The notes under the pieces: model-generated | What the model was told of the DNA's origin: nothing | Database searches by the model: none | What the model saw: the letters and a program-made list of their open reading frames with translations, nothing else | Shown here: in pieces, positions 1-12,200 of the stretch | How the letters are laid out: every line of letters begins with the position of its first letter | How positions within the stretch are numbered: the first letter of the stretch is position 1 | Program-made: the position numbers and the translations under genes | NCBI GenBank assembly: GCA_017871115.1 | Contig: JAFCIZ010000002.1 | Location: forward strand, 2,563,501 to 2,627,500 | DNA from: Cunninghamella blakesleeana | Lineage: Eukaryota; Mucoromycota; Mucoromycetes; Mucorales; Cunninghamellaceae | DNA length: 64,000 bases | Reading direction: 5' to 3'

Positions 1-409
1 GACGATTTTATGGAATGTTTTGTTTGTACATCCACAATACAAGCTTGTGTACCCGTTGAATATTGGGGTGCTATTGTATCGAAGTGTATATCATTTATTA
101 ATTGGTATATCCCTTCAGAAGTATGAACATTATCACAACTAAAATCTTTGTTGGTTGGTGGGCAAGGTTTTAATACTTTAGTAAGTGGTGTAGGACGATT
201 TATTGGCGCCGAATGTGTTACCAAAGTCTACATAAACATAAGGAATAAAATATAATAAGAATATAAAAATAGAATATTCAATATAACTTTATATATAAAT
301 ATATATATATATATGTATTTGATTGCTGACCAGAATAAATAAAAATACTCTCTTTTTTCTTTTTTCTGTTTATTTTATTTTATTTTACCGTTTGTAAATA
401 TGCATCCAT
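1..409 (-). CDS. Unidentified protein, 5' part only (cut by window edge)
   Basis: Reading the minus strand, bases 227 down to 1 stay open as 75 codons of ordinary, non-repetitive composition, preceded by an intron-like acceptor (ATGTAG at about 228-233). A plausible first exon is ATG at 409 to 389 (seven codons, M-D-A-Y-L-Q-T) followed by a GTAAAA donor at 388, giving a 161-nt intron. The peptide contains three cysteines and no motif I recognise, and the rest lies outside the window. The body of the reading frame is moderately supported. The start is a guess, because the exon is tiny and sits in AT-rich DNA. I do not assign a function. Confidence 0.4.
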
Positions 410-956
410 TAGTTATTAAATATAAACAGTAATATATATATATATAAAGGTATGTATACTTTAATACATAAAAATAAATGAAAATAAGAAATAGTTGAAA
501 TGAAAAAGTAAAAATAAGATAATACAAAACAAAGTAGTATATATGAATATATAAATAAATATATATTTATATGGTTATATAAAAGAGGAAAGGAAAGGAA
601 AAAAAAAAATAGGAAGGAAAGAAAGAAAAGAGAAGAAAAAAATGGGTGAAATAATAATTTTTTGCGGAGTTTACTAAAGTTTGGATAAATTAAAGAGTTG
701 GGTTTTCTAAACTTTTTTAGCGGTTTCCTTTTTCAAATAATAAACTTAAATAGTGAGAATAATAAAGTAATGGAAGCTGTGCCTGAGGAATATTATACCT
801 TTATATATATATATGATTATATATGCCTATAAAATTAAAACTCAGATTTTTTAAAAAGTTTCAATTTTTTAACTCTCTTTCATTTTTAGTTTTTTTTATT
901 ACTAAATTTTTATTCTTTCTTTCTTTCTTTCTTTATCTCTTTTCTTCCTATCTTTA
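410..956. other. Intergenic, putative divergent promoter region
   Basis: There is no coding signal. The interval holds TA microsatellites, purine-rich blocks around 590-650, the sequence CGGAGTTTA at 665-673 (see findings) and a pyrimidine-rich run ((TTTC)n near 918-935) just before the start codon at 957. It separates two divergent genes, so it should contain both promoters. Confidence 0.5.
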
Positions 957-1353
957 ATGACAATGATATCTATAGTAAATAAACATGGTGAAAATATAGT
1001 TGGAATACTAGAAAAAAAACCTCATATAAATAATCCAAATCATAAAGAACGAGTTATTTTGATAGCTCATGGTGCTTTAGGTAATATGATTTCCCAGGAT
1101 AATAATAAAAAAGTCAAAGATACAACTTTATTAAAACATTATTATACACATATGTATATATCATTATTTTATTTTTAGGGCATAAGAATGCTTGTTTTTT
1201 AAAACAATTAGCAGAAAGTCTTCCTTATTCTAGTTTTCGATTTGATTTTCGAGGTTCTGGAGAAAGCTCTGGAGATTTTCACTATGCCAACTTTGAAGTA
1301 AGATTTATATCTATTTATTATTTATTATAAAAAAGAAAAAGAAAAAAACTTGT

Positions 1354-1393
<40 letters not shown>

Positions 1394-3779
1394 ACAATTA
1401 ATATAAATACATACATATATATATATATGTCATTATGATAGGCCGATGTAGAAGATTTATATACTGTGGCAAATTATTTTGAAAAAGAAGGATATGAAAT
1501 ATGGGCAATTATTGGACATTCACGTGGTAAAGAAAGGGGAAAACGTTATATATTTTAATTAAAATGACAGAAAGCAAAATGATTCATTTTTGGTATAATG
1601 TTTATTTATATTTATATTTATATTATTATTATCTTTTAGGTTCTGTATCATCTTTTAAATATGCTTCAACTTGTGAAAAGCCTTTAGCTCATGTTATTAA
1701 TATTAGTGGTCGATATGATATGAATGAACCAACTACAGTATCAAACTTACCAGAAAATAAAAAACAATTAGAAGATCAAGTAATATATATATATTATTAA
1801 AACAAATATGAGTCATATTAGTTTATATATTAAATTGAAATTTTATTTTTATTATTACTATTATTATATTATTATTTTTTTAAAAAAAATAGGGCTATTT
1901 TATTTGGTCTTATAAAAAAAATGGTATAGAACAAAGCAAGAAAGTGACAATAAAAGAAGTAAATGAATTTAAAAACTGGGATAATTCTCATGGTAAAGAA
2001 GATAAAAGATAGATAATATATATAATATTGCGTGATGGATAAACTAAATGACGAAATTTATTTTATTTTATATGGATTTAGTTGCTCATCTTCCTAAAAT
2101 TACCAATGTATTTACATGTCATGGTCTTGTCGACGAGGTATGTGTTATATTAAAATAGCAATTATGTATATATGTATATAAGGAAAATGCATCAAGAAAT
2201 GGCTTTTTAGTAAATATATTCATTTATTTTTTTATTTTTTATTTTTTAAAAATAGGTAGTATCACCATATAACGCAGCTCTTTTTGCCAATATAGTTCCT
2301 ACTCATACTCTTAAATTGATACCTGGAGCAAATCATACTTTTTCTAATAAATCTGAAGAATTAATCAAAGCTATTTTAGATTATTTTGAGGAACATGAAA
2401 AAAATGCATATATTAAGGCCGTTAATATGGGACAACATGTATCTTTATGTATTCCTCGTTGGATTGATGTAAAAGGGGTTAAGAATTTTCGTGATATTGG
2501 TGGTTGGCCTACAAAAGATGGATCAGGTTATATACGAGAAAGAACAGTTTTCAGATGCGGACAGTAAGTTTTATATTATTATCAAAGTGAATAAATAAAT
2601 TTAAATGAAGATGGTTGTTTAATTTTTTTCATTATTATTATTTTATTTAATCAAGTCTTGCCGGAATCTATCCAGAAGGAATTGAAACATTAAAACGGTT
2701 AAATGTAATTGCAGCATTTGACTTTAGATCAGATCCTGAAATAGCACGCCAAGGGATGGGTCCGTAAGTGTATATTTATATATTACAGTTATTATCATTT
2801 GTATACATATATATATGTACTATTTTTCTTTTCTTTTCCTTTTCCTTTAAACATACGCTGTTTTTTATTTATTTTACATTTAGAGATATTCCAGGTTTAA
2901 TACGTTATCCATCAGCTATGTTTACTGAAGCCGATTATTCACCTGCAGCTTTAGCAACTCGCTGGAAAGGATATTTTGAAGGCCCACTCGGGTTTCCTAA
3001 AGTTTACAATATTATTCTTGAAAAATCTAAGGAACAATTTCGTAAAATATTTTTACATATGTTGAATCATCATTCGCTTGAATCCACCAAATCACTTATT
3101 ATACATTGTACTGCTGGAAAGGTAATATATATATATGTATTAATTTATAATCAGAAAATAATTTAATATTTATTTATTTTATTAGGATCGTACTGGCGTT
3201 TTTATTATGCTTTTGTTTGGTATCTGTGGTGTAGATGAAGAAATTATTGCTCATGAATATTCTCTTAGTAGTCTTGGATATTGGGGTAAATAAAAATAAA
3301 ACAGCAATTTTAATTTTATATATTTTATAACTCTTCTTTTTGCTAATGTAACTATACCATATACGTTTTTATATATGAACAAAATAAAAAAAATAGAACC
3401 TGAAGAGGAATTAGAAAAAAGAGCACACTCTATCGGTACTACAGTAGAAAACATGAGAATGGTGATGTCTGCACCGTAAGTGAAACATTTTTATTTTTTT
3501 TTTTATTTTTTTGGTTTCAAAAAAAAGAAAGAGAAAACAAAAAGCGAGCAATAAAAAGTGATTTTTTTACTAATTATTATTGTATTATTACTATTTCTCA
3601 AACTAAGTTACCTTGCTATGAAGGAAACTATCCGACAACTTAAAGAGCGTTGTGGATCAATTGAAGGTTATGTCAAGAATGAATGTGGTTTAACCGATGA
3701 TCAAATTCAATCGATACGTCAGCTTATGATAGTACCTATTAGATTTGAAGAAAAACAACTCTTCCGACATAAAATTTAG
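957..3779 (+). CDS. Alpha/beta hydrolase fused to Y_phosphatase3-type tyrosine phosphatase
   Basis: Twelve exons (957-1080, 1179-1297, 1442-1526, 1640-1779, 1893-1992, 2082-2137, 2256-2563, 2656-2763, 2884-3121, 3186-3285, 3397-3475, 3608-3779) join in frame to 542 residues. The N-terminal half is an alpha/beta hydrolase: an oxyanion-region HGALG, FDFRGSGES, nucleophile elbow G-H-S-R-G with Ser108, an acid-region CHGLVDEVV, and a candidate catalytic His in PGANHTF. The C-terminal half starts with VKNFRDIGGWPTKDG and carries the P-loop HCTAGKDRTG (Cys422, Arg428). This matches the family of MptpB and other bacterial-like tyrosine or phosphoinositide phosphatases (Pfam Y_phosphatase3). Both halves keep their catalytic residues, so both may be active. 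No signal peptide is seen, so a cytosolic location is inferred. Substrates are unknown. The exon spanning the join (2256-2563) contains both the hydrolase end and the phosphatase start, so this is not two genes. Confidence 0.88.
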
Positions 3780-3980
3780 AATATCCCTTTTTTTTTTTAA
3801 AAAAAAAATGAAATAAAAATACAATAAAATCGGGATAAAAAATATTTACAGTAGTATGACCGATTAACTTTATACACTATTTGTTTGATAAAAAAAATCT
3901 TATTTAGTGGGTGATAAAACCTATACAAATGATTGTACTAAAACTTGATCTATAAAACAGAAACCATAATTTAAATAATG

Positions 3981-4027
<47 letters not shown>

Positions 4028-4258
4028 TCCGTGTGCTAAGGTAAGGTTGCATTATAACCATAAAAATAATTTTTTTCTTCCGTTTTCTCTTTCTTTTTCT
4101 TTTCTCCATTATTTATTTACAATTTATTTACAATTTATTTATTTATTTTATATTATTTTGCCTTTATAAATATCCTTTCTTATCCATATACATATTTTTT
4201 ATATAGATATATAAATATATTTATATATTTATAACATTATAGATACTTCAAACAACCA
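3780..4258. other. Intergenic with 45-nt poly(A) tract
   Basis: This is the 3' region of the hydrolase-phosphatase gene and the promoter of the F-box gene. An uninterrupted run of 45 A residues occupies 3981-4025. Pyrimidine-rich DNA follows at about 4080-4200. No gene is visible. Confidence 0.6.
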
Positions 4259-5809
4259 ATGCATAAAATTCTTAAATTCAATAATCACTCTCAACAAAAA
4301 GATATAAATCAATATGAACAACAACAATGTCATTTAATATTTCGGTTACCAGAAATTGTAGAACAAATTGTACAACACTTGATACCATTAAATAAAATTA
4401 TTCCAATCAGTAGTAATAGCAGCAGCAGCAGTAGTAGTACTAACAACCAACTTGATAAAGTATATACAGATATTCATCCATGTTTATTCGTCAATTGGTT
4501 ATGGCATGATTGTGCTTCAAGATACATCTGGCGTTATGTACGGTTTAACGAAAAAAAGACGGAATATCAACAATTTTTAAAATTTGCGTCCATTATTAGT
4601 CAAGAACCAATAGAAGTATTTAAATCTAAACCTTTATCATCAACAACAGCATCTACACTTGCAGTTGCAAAACCACCTACGCCTCCATATCAATTGAACC
4701 CTTCTACTTCTTCATCAACTTCGTCTTCAACAGTAATAAATAATAGTCAACAAATCGAAAAATCATCCGACTCAGGATTGGCTCATCCTATATTATCAAA
4801 TTTTGTTACTTCAATAAAGCCAATTTATCAACATGATCATGATTTAAACATTAATAATGGTAACAATAGTACTAATTTATATCTTTATCAATCTTCTCAA
4901 AAGGATAATAATAATAGTCAATATAGAGAGGTGAACAAAGAAGAAATGGACCCAAATGATCCAGCATATTATAATTTATTAAATGATCGTAGGTATTCCA
5001 ACACTACCACTTTATCCACCTCTTCATCTACATCAACCTCTTGTTCAACTTCATCATCATCAAGAGCTTTTAATTTAGGCAGCAAAATAAGATCTATCAC
5101 ATTAAGAAAATTAAAAGATGAAAATATCACCGAACCCCTTCGTTATATTGGATATCATGCAAGCCACATCCAAGCCTTAGATATCTATATATGTGATTAT
5201 GTGACCAACCATTCATTGTATTCATTTTTTGAACATGGAACTTTGACTTTTGTTTGTTTAGCTGGATGTCAATATATTACAGATGAAGGGATTATTCATT
5301 TAGCCAAATCCTGTCGACAATTAGAACATTTGGATTTAAGAGCCTGTGGAAAAGTGACCGATACTTCAATTTGTCAAGTGGCCTATCATTCAACACAATT
5401 AAAACATTTAAACGTAGGTAGAGTAAAAGAGGGGCACCGAATTACGGATCGTTCGATTCGTTTGATTGCTTTACATACTAAAGTGTCAGTGATGGGGCTT
5501 GCTGGATGTGACATCACGGATCATAGTTTGCTTTTATTAGCAAATGAAAGGAAATTGGATGTGGAACGGATTTCGATTAACAATTGTGTTAAAGTCACCA
5601 ATCTCTCTTTACAAGCATTTGTTCGATATTGTCCAAAACTCACAGTTTTTGAAATGAAAGAGTGCCATTTAATCAATGATTGGGAAGCTGTAGCTACACT
5701 TACTGAAAATAAAGTGTTATTAACCTTATGTGAAGAACAGAGTCGACTTTGTGCTGAATGGGCAAAAAAACATCGCAGAACTTTAGAAATAAAAGCTCCT
5801 ATTAAATAA
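4259..5809 (+). CDS. F-box / leucine-rich repeat protein (AMN1-like)
   Basis: A single uninterrupted 516-codon frame, unusual among intron-rich neighbours. Residues about 25-100 resemble an F-box (FRLPEIVEQIVQHL, later FVNWLWHDCASRYIWRYVRF), which recruits SKP1-CUL1 ubiquitin ligases. The middle (about 50-75 and 120-275) is Ser/Thr/Asn-rich low complexity with runs of AGC/AGT and TCA codons. The C-terminal 230 residues are cysteine-containing LRRs with the repeated pattern L-x-L-x-x-C-x-x-(I/V)-T-D, e.g. CLAGCQYITDEGI and DLRACGKVTDTSI, as in AMN1/F-box-LRR proteins. The likely role is a substrate receptor in ubiquitination. AMN1-like mitotic-exit control is possible but is only inferred. The substrate cannot be read from the sequence. 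Confidence 0.8.
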   Translation: MHKILKFNNHSQQKDINQYEQQQCHLIFRLPEIVEQIVQHLIPLNKIIPISSNSSSSSSSTNNQLDKVYTDIHPCLFVNWLWHDCASRYIWRYVRFNEKKTEYQQFLKFASIISQEPIEVFKSKPLSSTTASTLAVAKPPTPPYQLNPSTSSSTSSSTVINNSQQIEKSSDSGLAHPILSNFVTSIKPIYQHDHDLNINNGNNSTNLYLYQSSQKDNNNSQYREVNKEEMDPNDPAYYNLLNDRRYSNTTTLSTSSSTSTSCSTSSSSRAFNLGSKIRSITLRKLKDENITEPLRYIGYHASHIQALDIYICDYVTNHSLYSFFEHGTLTFVCLAGCQYITDEGIIHLAKSCRQLEHLDLRACGKVTDTSICQVAYHSTQLKHLNVGRVKEGHRITDRSIRLIALHTKVSVMGLAGCDITDHSLLLLANERKLDVERISINNCVKVTNLSLQAFVRYCPKLTVFEMKECHLINDWEAVATLTENKVLLTLCEEQSRLCAEWAKKHRRTLEIKAPIK

Positions 5810-6134
5810 CAGGTTTATTTTATTGTTTTATTATAATTATTATTATTATTACAGTTATTATTATTATTTTATTTTGAATTTTTTTTTAATTATATATCTT
5901 TTAATATTAATATCTAATTCATTTCTTTTTATACATAATTTTGATCATAATAAATCTAGAAAGATTTAAAAAAATTAAAAAGCATGAAAAAAAAAACTAA
6001 TCTCCGAATAAAATAATTTCAGAGTTACGTCAATTTTTTTTATAAAAAATTGAACGCGTGGTTCCTTTTTTTTTTTTCTCTTTTCCTTTTAATTTTTTTT
6101 TAAAAACTATTTTTTAATAATATATATATAATCT
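5810..6134. promoter_or_regulatory. Intergenic, putative promoter of the proteasome beta5 gene
   Basis: 325 bp of AT-rich DNA. The only GC-containing word that stands out is GAACGCGTGG, with ACGCGT at about 6054-6059, roughly 80 bp before the ATG, followed by a T-rich tract. The Rpn4/PACE box GGTGGCAAA known from yeast proteasome promoters is not present on either strand. Whether ACGCGT is functional (an MCB-like word) is not known. Confidence 0.3.
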
Positions 6135-7371
6135 ATGCATCGTTTTGTACAGAAATATTCTTCTTCGCCACTACAATTACCTTCTGAAACTGATTTTTCT
6201 CAAGTTTGTGGTAGATGGGATGCTGCTCAAGAATTAGCTTATCCTACTTTTGACTTACCTTCTGTTCACAACGTAAGCTAAAAAAGTTTATTATAATTAT
6301 AATAATATTAATGAATAAAGAAGTAAAATAAAATAAGTGTATATTTATATTTTATTATTGCTATTATTTATTTATTATTTATCTGTTTGAAAATATATAA
6401 TAAAACAATTGTATTTACCTTTTTATTATTATTATTATTTTTAATATAGCCTGTTGATTTTTTAAGAAATGTTACAGACGAAAACTCACCAGAATATAAA
6501 ATTAAAATCCAACATGGTACAACAACTTTAGCTTTTCAATTCCAAGGTGGTGTTGTAGTAGCAGTTGATTCTAGAGCAACTATGGGAAATTATATTGGTA
6601 ATAAAAATATAAAATAATATAGTTAATAAAATATAAAGAAATGATATATATATAACTAAATAATAGCTAAGATAATAATGATGGTAATAATAACGTTTGT
6701 ACTAATAATAATATTTTTTTATTTTTATTTTATAGCTTCACAAACCGTTAAAAAAGTAATTGAAATCAATCCTTATCTTTTGGGAACTTTAGCTGGTGGT
6801 GCAGCCGATTGTCAATACTGGGAACGTGAATTGGGACGCCGTTGTCGATTATATGAATTACGTAATAAAGAACGTATTAGTGTAGCAGCAGCATCTAAGC
6901 TTTTAGCTAATATGGTGTATGCTTATAAAGGGATGGGTCTTTCTATGGGTACAATGGTAACAGGATGGGATCAATCTGGTCCTAATTTATTCTATGTGGA
7001 TTCAGATGGTGCTCGTATTAAAGGTGACATCTTTTCTGTTGGATCTGGTTCTACTTTTGCTTATGGTGTATTAGATACAGGTTATGATTATGATTTATCA
7101 GTCTCAGATGCGTTAGAATTAGGTAGACGTTCTATTTATCATGCTACTCATCGTGATGCTATGTCTGGTGGTTCTGTCAATTGTAAGTTTTTATTTTTCT
7201 TTTCATTTTTTTATCCATTATCATAAATAATATATAAATATAATTAATTTTTTTATTTTTATTTTTTTAGTATATCATGTTACTGAAGAAGGATGGACAT
7301 ATCATGGTAATCATGATGTTGGACAATTACATTGGGATTACCAAGATGGAATTGCAGGATCAATAGTGTAA
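6135..7371 (+). CDS. PRE2: 20S proteasome subunit beta type-5 (chymotrypsin-like)
   Basis: Four exons (6135-6272, 6450-6597, 6736-7182, 7271-7371) encode 277 residues, the normal size for this family. The N-terminal propeptide contains [14 protein letters not shown] and ends at HG-TTTLAF, so autocatalytic cleavage after Gly69 would expose the nucleophile Thr70. Other family marks are [15 protein letters not shown], the catalytic Lys context ([20 protein letters not shown]), [28 protein letters not shown] and [15 protein letters not shown]. It forms the chymotrypsin-like site of the 20S core in cytosol and nucleus. Upstream and downstream genes are unrelated. Nothing in the protein is anomalous. 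Confidence 0.96.
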
Positions 7372-9205
7372 ATTTGAACAGTTTATTTATATACGTATAA
7401 ATATATAAATAAAACTATTTTTTTTATTATTTTTATTACTTATTATTAGCACAAAAAATCCTATAAATATATCTAATAAATGTGCAATTATGATCACAGT
7501 TAAAAAACAAAAAGTATAGGTTGGGTAAATGTATGATAAAAAAATGATCAACTGTATGGTTTTTTTTTAATGTTATACATATATGTATATAGCAGTGTAT
7601 AACAAAAAAAAGTGAAAAATAGCAACTATAGATAAAATAAATGTTTAAAAAAGTAAATGTAGATTTTTTAAATTTCAAGACGTATCGTAAATATATTTAT
7701 AAAACTATTCTACATCTTTTTATTCTTTTATTAATAAAAGATGGATTTTATTTTTATTTTAAAATTCATTTGATAGTTATTGTTACTTTTTGCTTGTTAT
7801 TAGATTAATATTTCTTTATTTGGAGTCTTCTGTATAATTGTCATTATTATTTAGTCGGCTTTTTATTATTATTGTAGCATAAATTTTTAGAATCAGTATC
7901 TACATTTCGATCCATCTTTAAGTTGATATAAAATATTATAATAAAATTATTTTAAAAGCTGGTTTTTCATTGGCAATCATATTTAGTTCAGATGATCCTA
8001 ACGCGTTTATATTCAAATATATAAAAGTACATAAAGTAAAATGTTAATATATGATTTTTTTAGTTATTTGAAAAGTGACAAACCATTCTATATTTTATAT
8101 ATTTATTCCTATATTTACATTCTATAGGTCACAACAAGTTTTATTTTTATTTTATATAACTCTAAATTCAAGTCTAATTTTGTATTCCTTGACATTTTTC
8201 AACTTGAAAGTAATAAAATGAAGTTGCAAAAAAAATATAATTACTTCAATCTATTTAAATAGTATTGGATTTTATTTTTCTTCAATGCAGTGATGGTATA
8301 TTTTTATAGTTACTGGGTTGATGGTTTTCAATGGAATAAGTGTTTACCGTTTTAAAGGTTTGTTTTTTAGCGTCAATTAATTGTTAAAATAATTTTGATA
8401 TAAAATAAAAAATTGAATTATAAATCTTGCAATAGAAGCAAACTTTCCTAATAGGCAGAAATTATAGCAGACGGAATATATATACTATCTTATTTGGTAT
8501 ATTATTTTCAGCTAATGATGGAAAGTTTATAAAAAAATATCTTTTGTATTTTTCCTTTTACATATTTTAGTAAATCCCTAGAACATATTCGCGGTAAAAC
8601 TTTTTTAATAAATAAATAAATAAATAATACCAAGTAAAATGTTTATTTATCTTTACAGATAATCTATCAATCGACTCGAAATCGAGGTATGTTGATGATA
8701 TAGTTATTTTCTGTATGTACACTAATTTTTATAAGAGAACATTGCATTTTCGTGGATTAATTTAATTTTTTGTTCGCAATAATAAAGTCAAAAAAAAAAA
8801 AAGTAAGATATGTATATATATTAAAAAAATGAGAAGTTCATAATAAACAATTGCAATTAGAATATTGTCTATATCTATATATATATATTAACGTTGCTTC
8901 TATAAGTGTAATGACTTGAAGTGGTAAAATAGAGTATTTATCTTTAATTCTTTTTTCTTTATATATATAACGAAAAATATTTATCGACTTATCTTCATAT
9001 ATATGTAGTTATAAATGCATTACTCTCAGTAACAATTCTTAAAAAGTAGTTTATTTTGATGAAAAAAGAACAATCTTAATAGTACAATCAAATTTTTGTG
9101 TGATTATAAATAAATGTAAGTATAATAATAAATGAAATTTATAATAAATAAGTAAATAAATAAATAGATAAGAGGAATCAAATTGAATGGAATATATGAA
9201 TTTTT
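7372..9205. other. 1.8 kb convergent intergenic interval
   Basis: The interval lies between the 3' ends of PRE2 (+) and the ADAM gene (-). I found no open frame of ordinary composition, no tRNA-like box A/box B pair and no repeat beyond short TA and poly(A/T) runs. It is long for a convergent spacer in this window. Confidence 0.5.
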
Positions 9206-12200
9206 TTAAGAGGTGTGTGGTGGTACAGGGGGTGGAGGAGGTTGATGGGGTAAGGGTGAGCTTTGGTCACTAAAATTGTTTTGATAATGTGCTGAGAAAG
9301 GTTGAGTTGAAGAACTATTATTAGTGATCGCCTTCTTTTTCTTTCTATCACGATACCCACTACAACAGCAACAGCCATACCAACAACATGAACAAATAAT
9401 ACCAATAATGATTAAAAGTAATACAACACCGACGGGTATAGCAATATGTTTATTATTTGATAACCAAGCTAAAGCACGATCGCCTACAATAATGAAGATA
9501 ATAATGGTTAAACATTTGATGTATATATATTTAAAGAATAATAATGATAAATATATTTCTTTACCTATGCTTCCTTCATCACAATTTCCAGTTCTACATT
9601 TTCCATTTAATCCACAAGGGGTACCGTCTATGACATAACCATTAAAATTGACACAGCCGACACCTGAAGGATTACTACAAGATAGTTGACAACCGTTACT
9701 GTTAGGACATGATTTTGAAATATTTAACGTAGCACCACGGTATTGACATTGTAAATTTCTTGAAGTGCAGTGACCAGAGGCACACATTAATCCATCTGAT
9801 CCACATGATTCACCATCATCTCGATATATATCTATAGGACATGAGCCGGAATTTCCAGGACAATATTCAGGTACATCACAACTTGATGTGGCTGGTCGGC
9901 ATTGATAGGTACTTGGTTGAAATTGACATTGATTACAGCAAGCATCATTAGCATCGCTGTTATTTTTAAAATAATGTAAATAAACAAACAAACGAGCGTG
10001 ATTTTTTAATAAATACATATATGTACATATACATAGGTTGGTAAAAAAGTAATAATAATAATAATAAAAAAAAAAAAAAGTAGACTTACTCGCAAACAGC
10101 ATTATTTACAAATTTACAAGTCTTTGGATCACAGCATGAGCTTGATTTATCACCAGGATCACAATCTTCTCCTTGTTCAACAATACCATTTCCACACATT
10201 TGTATTGTTTTAATAGTTTTTGAACCTGGATCTATAATGTATAAATAGAAACATATATTATACTATTAGAAAATATCATTATCAGATACGTATAAATAAA
10301 TTAATAAATGAGTAATTGTATAAATACCTTGTAAACATGAACCCATGGATGGAATGGTTTCGCAAATAGTACTAATAGAGCAAGGACTAAATTTGTCATA
10401 GGTGACATTACTTGTAGGATTCATAATATAGTTTCCACCAGCATCACAGACCGAAGAACTTAATGGGCAACATTGGCACCCCGATCCTGTGCATGGACAA
10501 TCATCTGAAGTACAGTCATGTACAGCACCTATATATATTGAATAATAACGGTAATAAAAAGAATGATACCATATTTTGAAATTAATACAATGAAGAAAAT
10601 AATAATATGTGTAATTATATTAAGTTACCAAAGCCATGCCCTATTTCATGAGCAATTACTTTCCACTCATCACGAACTACATAATAGAAGAGTTAGTGCT
10701 TGTTAAAATTTTTTTTAAAAATAAATAAATGAATAAATGAAAATAAAATAAAATTACCTATGGAGGATACACCAGCACCGGATACATATTCAGTGTTTCC
10801 ACTACTGCCAGTTTGAGTATTTACTTCAGAATTACATAATTGACTAACCCAAGCAATACCTACTTCAATACCAGTTCTAATAATTGAATATTAAGAAGAG
10901 AAGGAGAACCATTATTATCCTTTTTATTTTTATATGGTTTTATTGATATATATATGCAATAGTTTATTTATAAGGAAATACTTACGCACAATTTGTTATT
11001 AAATGCCATAATGCAATACCATCATCCGCCATATTGCCACGCCATCGGCTAAAATCACTTAGTCTATTTTCTAAACTATAACTTTGAGAGCATTTTTGAT
11101 TCCATTTAGGCGTACCATTTGTGTTGGAAGTACTAGTATCAGGGCATATTTCATCCATAATGGTTATGTTGACTAATCCAAGTTGAATATTAAATGAGTT
11201 TTCATAGACTGCAGATACTGAATTCCAATCGTTAATGATTTGTAATGTTGCTTGTTGTTTTGTTTTATAATACTTTGTGTATGTGCAATCAGCAGCTATA
11301 AGTATAAAATTAAATATAGATGGGCACATATTATTCAACTGTATTTATATATTTATATATTTATTTATTTTTCATATTTATAATTTCTATTGTTTTTATT
11401 ACCAGCACCCATATATGCAACTAAAAATAACCAAAAAAAAAAAAGTATTTAATATTAATAGAGGAATTTTTATATTATATTTTTCACAAGTATTATATAT
11501 TTATTATAGTTTATTACTTTTTTTAGTAGTCGGACAACCAGTAGTAGCACGTTTGTTTAGTTGATGATGGTTGGGTTGAAAAGGGGATATATTTTGAAAT
11601 GAAGAAAATAAGCTCATAGAAGCCATGTTATTTGTATTGGGATGATTATATTGATTAAAAGATAAATGATCAAAACCACATTGACCCATTGTTTTTTTAT
11701 TATTATTTAGTATTGTTGAGTTAATATTTTTATGAGTATTGGATGCAGTGGAAATGTCAGAATCGCGATATAAAATCATATTACTGAAATGCATTAATGT
11801 AGGATCATCGGATCTTTTTGATTTGTGATAGGCTTCAAAAGATTTTATGTGATAAATATCATTTAATATACTAAAACTGCCTTCAAATATTGGCTGATTA
11901 TCTTGTTGAACTCTATTATTAAAAACATACATATATATAGATTATTAATTAATATACGTATGATACTTCTTTATAAGGACGCCAAGCATTTTTTTTTTTC
12001 TTCCCGCTTTTTTTAAAGTTAAAGTTACTATTTTCTTTTACCCTACTAAATCATTTCTTAATATAATTCTAGCCCATCCAAGAATTTTTTCTTGTTGAGG
12101 TAATATACCAATTTGCTCCTCTTCCCAAGTTTGATTAGAATAATATGAATGAATAACATAACCTTTATAAATACGATAATCAGTTGGACTAATTATTTGT

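Noticed and set aside
838..853. ACTCAG followed by a T run near 840, 15933 and 29672, possible core promoter word
   Set aside because: Inconsistent orientation and distance to start codons; too short to support.
6054..6059. ACGCGT (MCB-like word) before PRE2
   Set aside because: A single 6-mer without supporting copies; proteasome genes are not classical MBF targets.
9324..9638. Plus-strand frame opposite the ADAM 3' end
   Set aside because: Antisense shadow of two ADAM exons and an intron.
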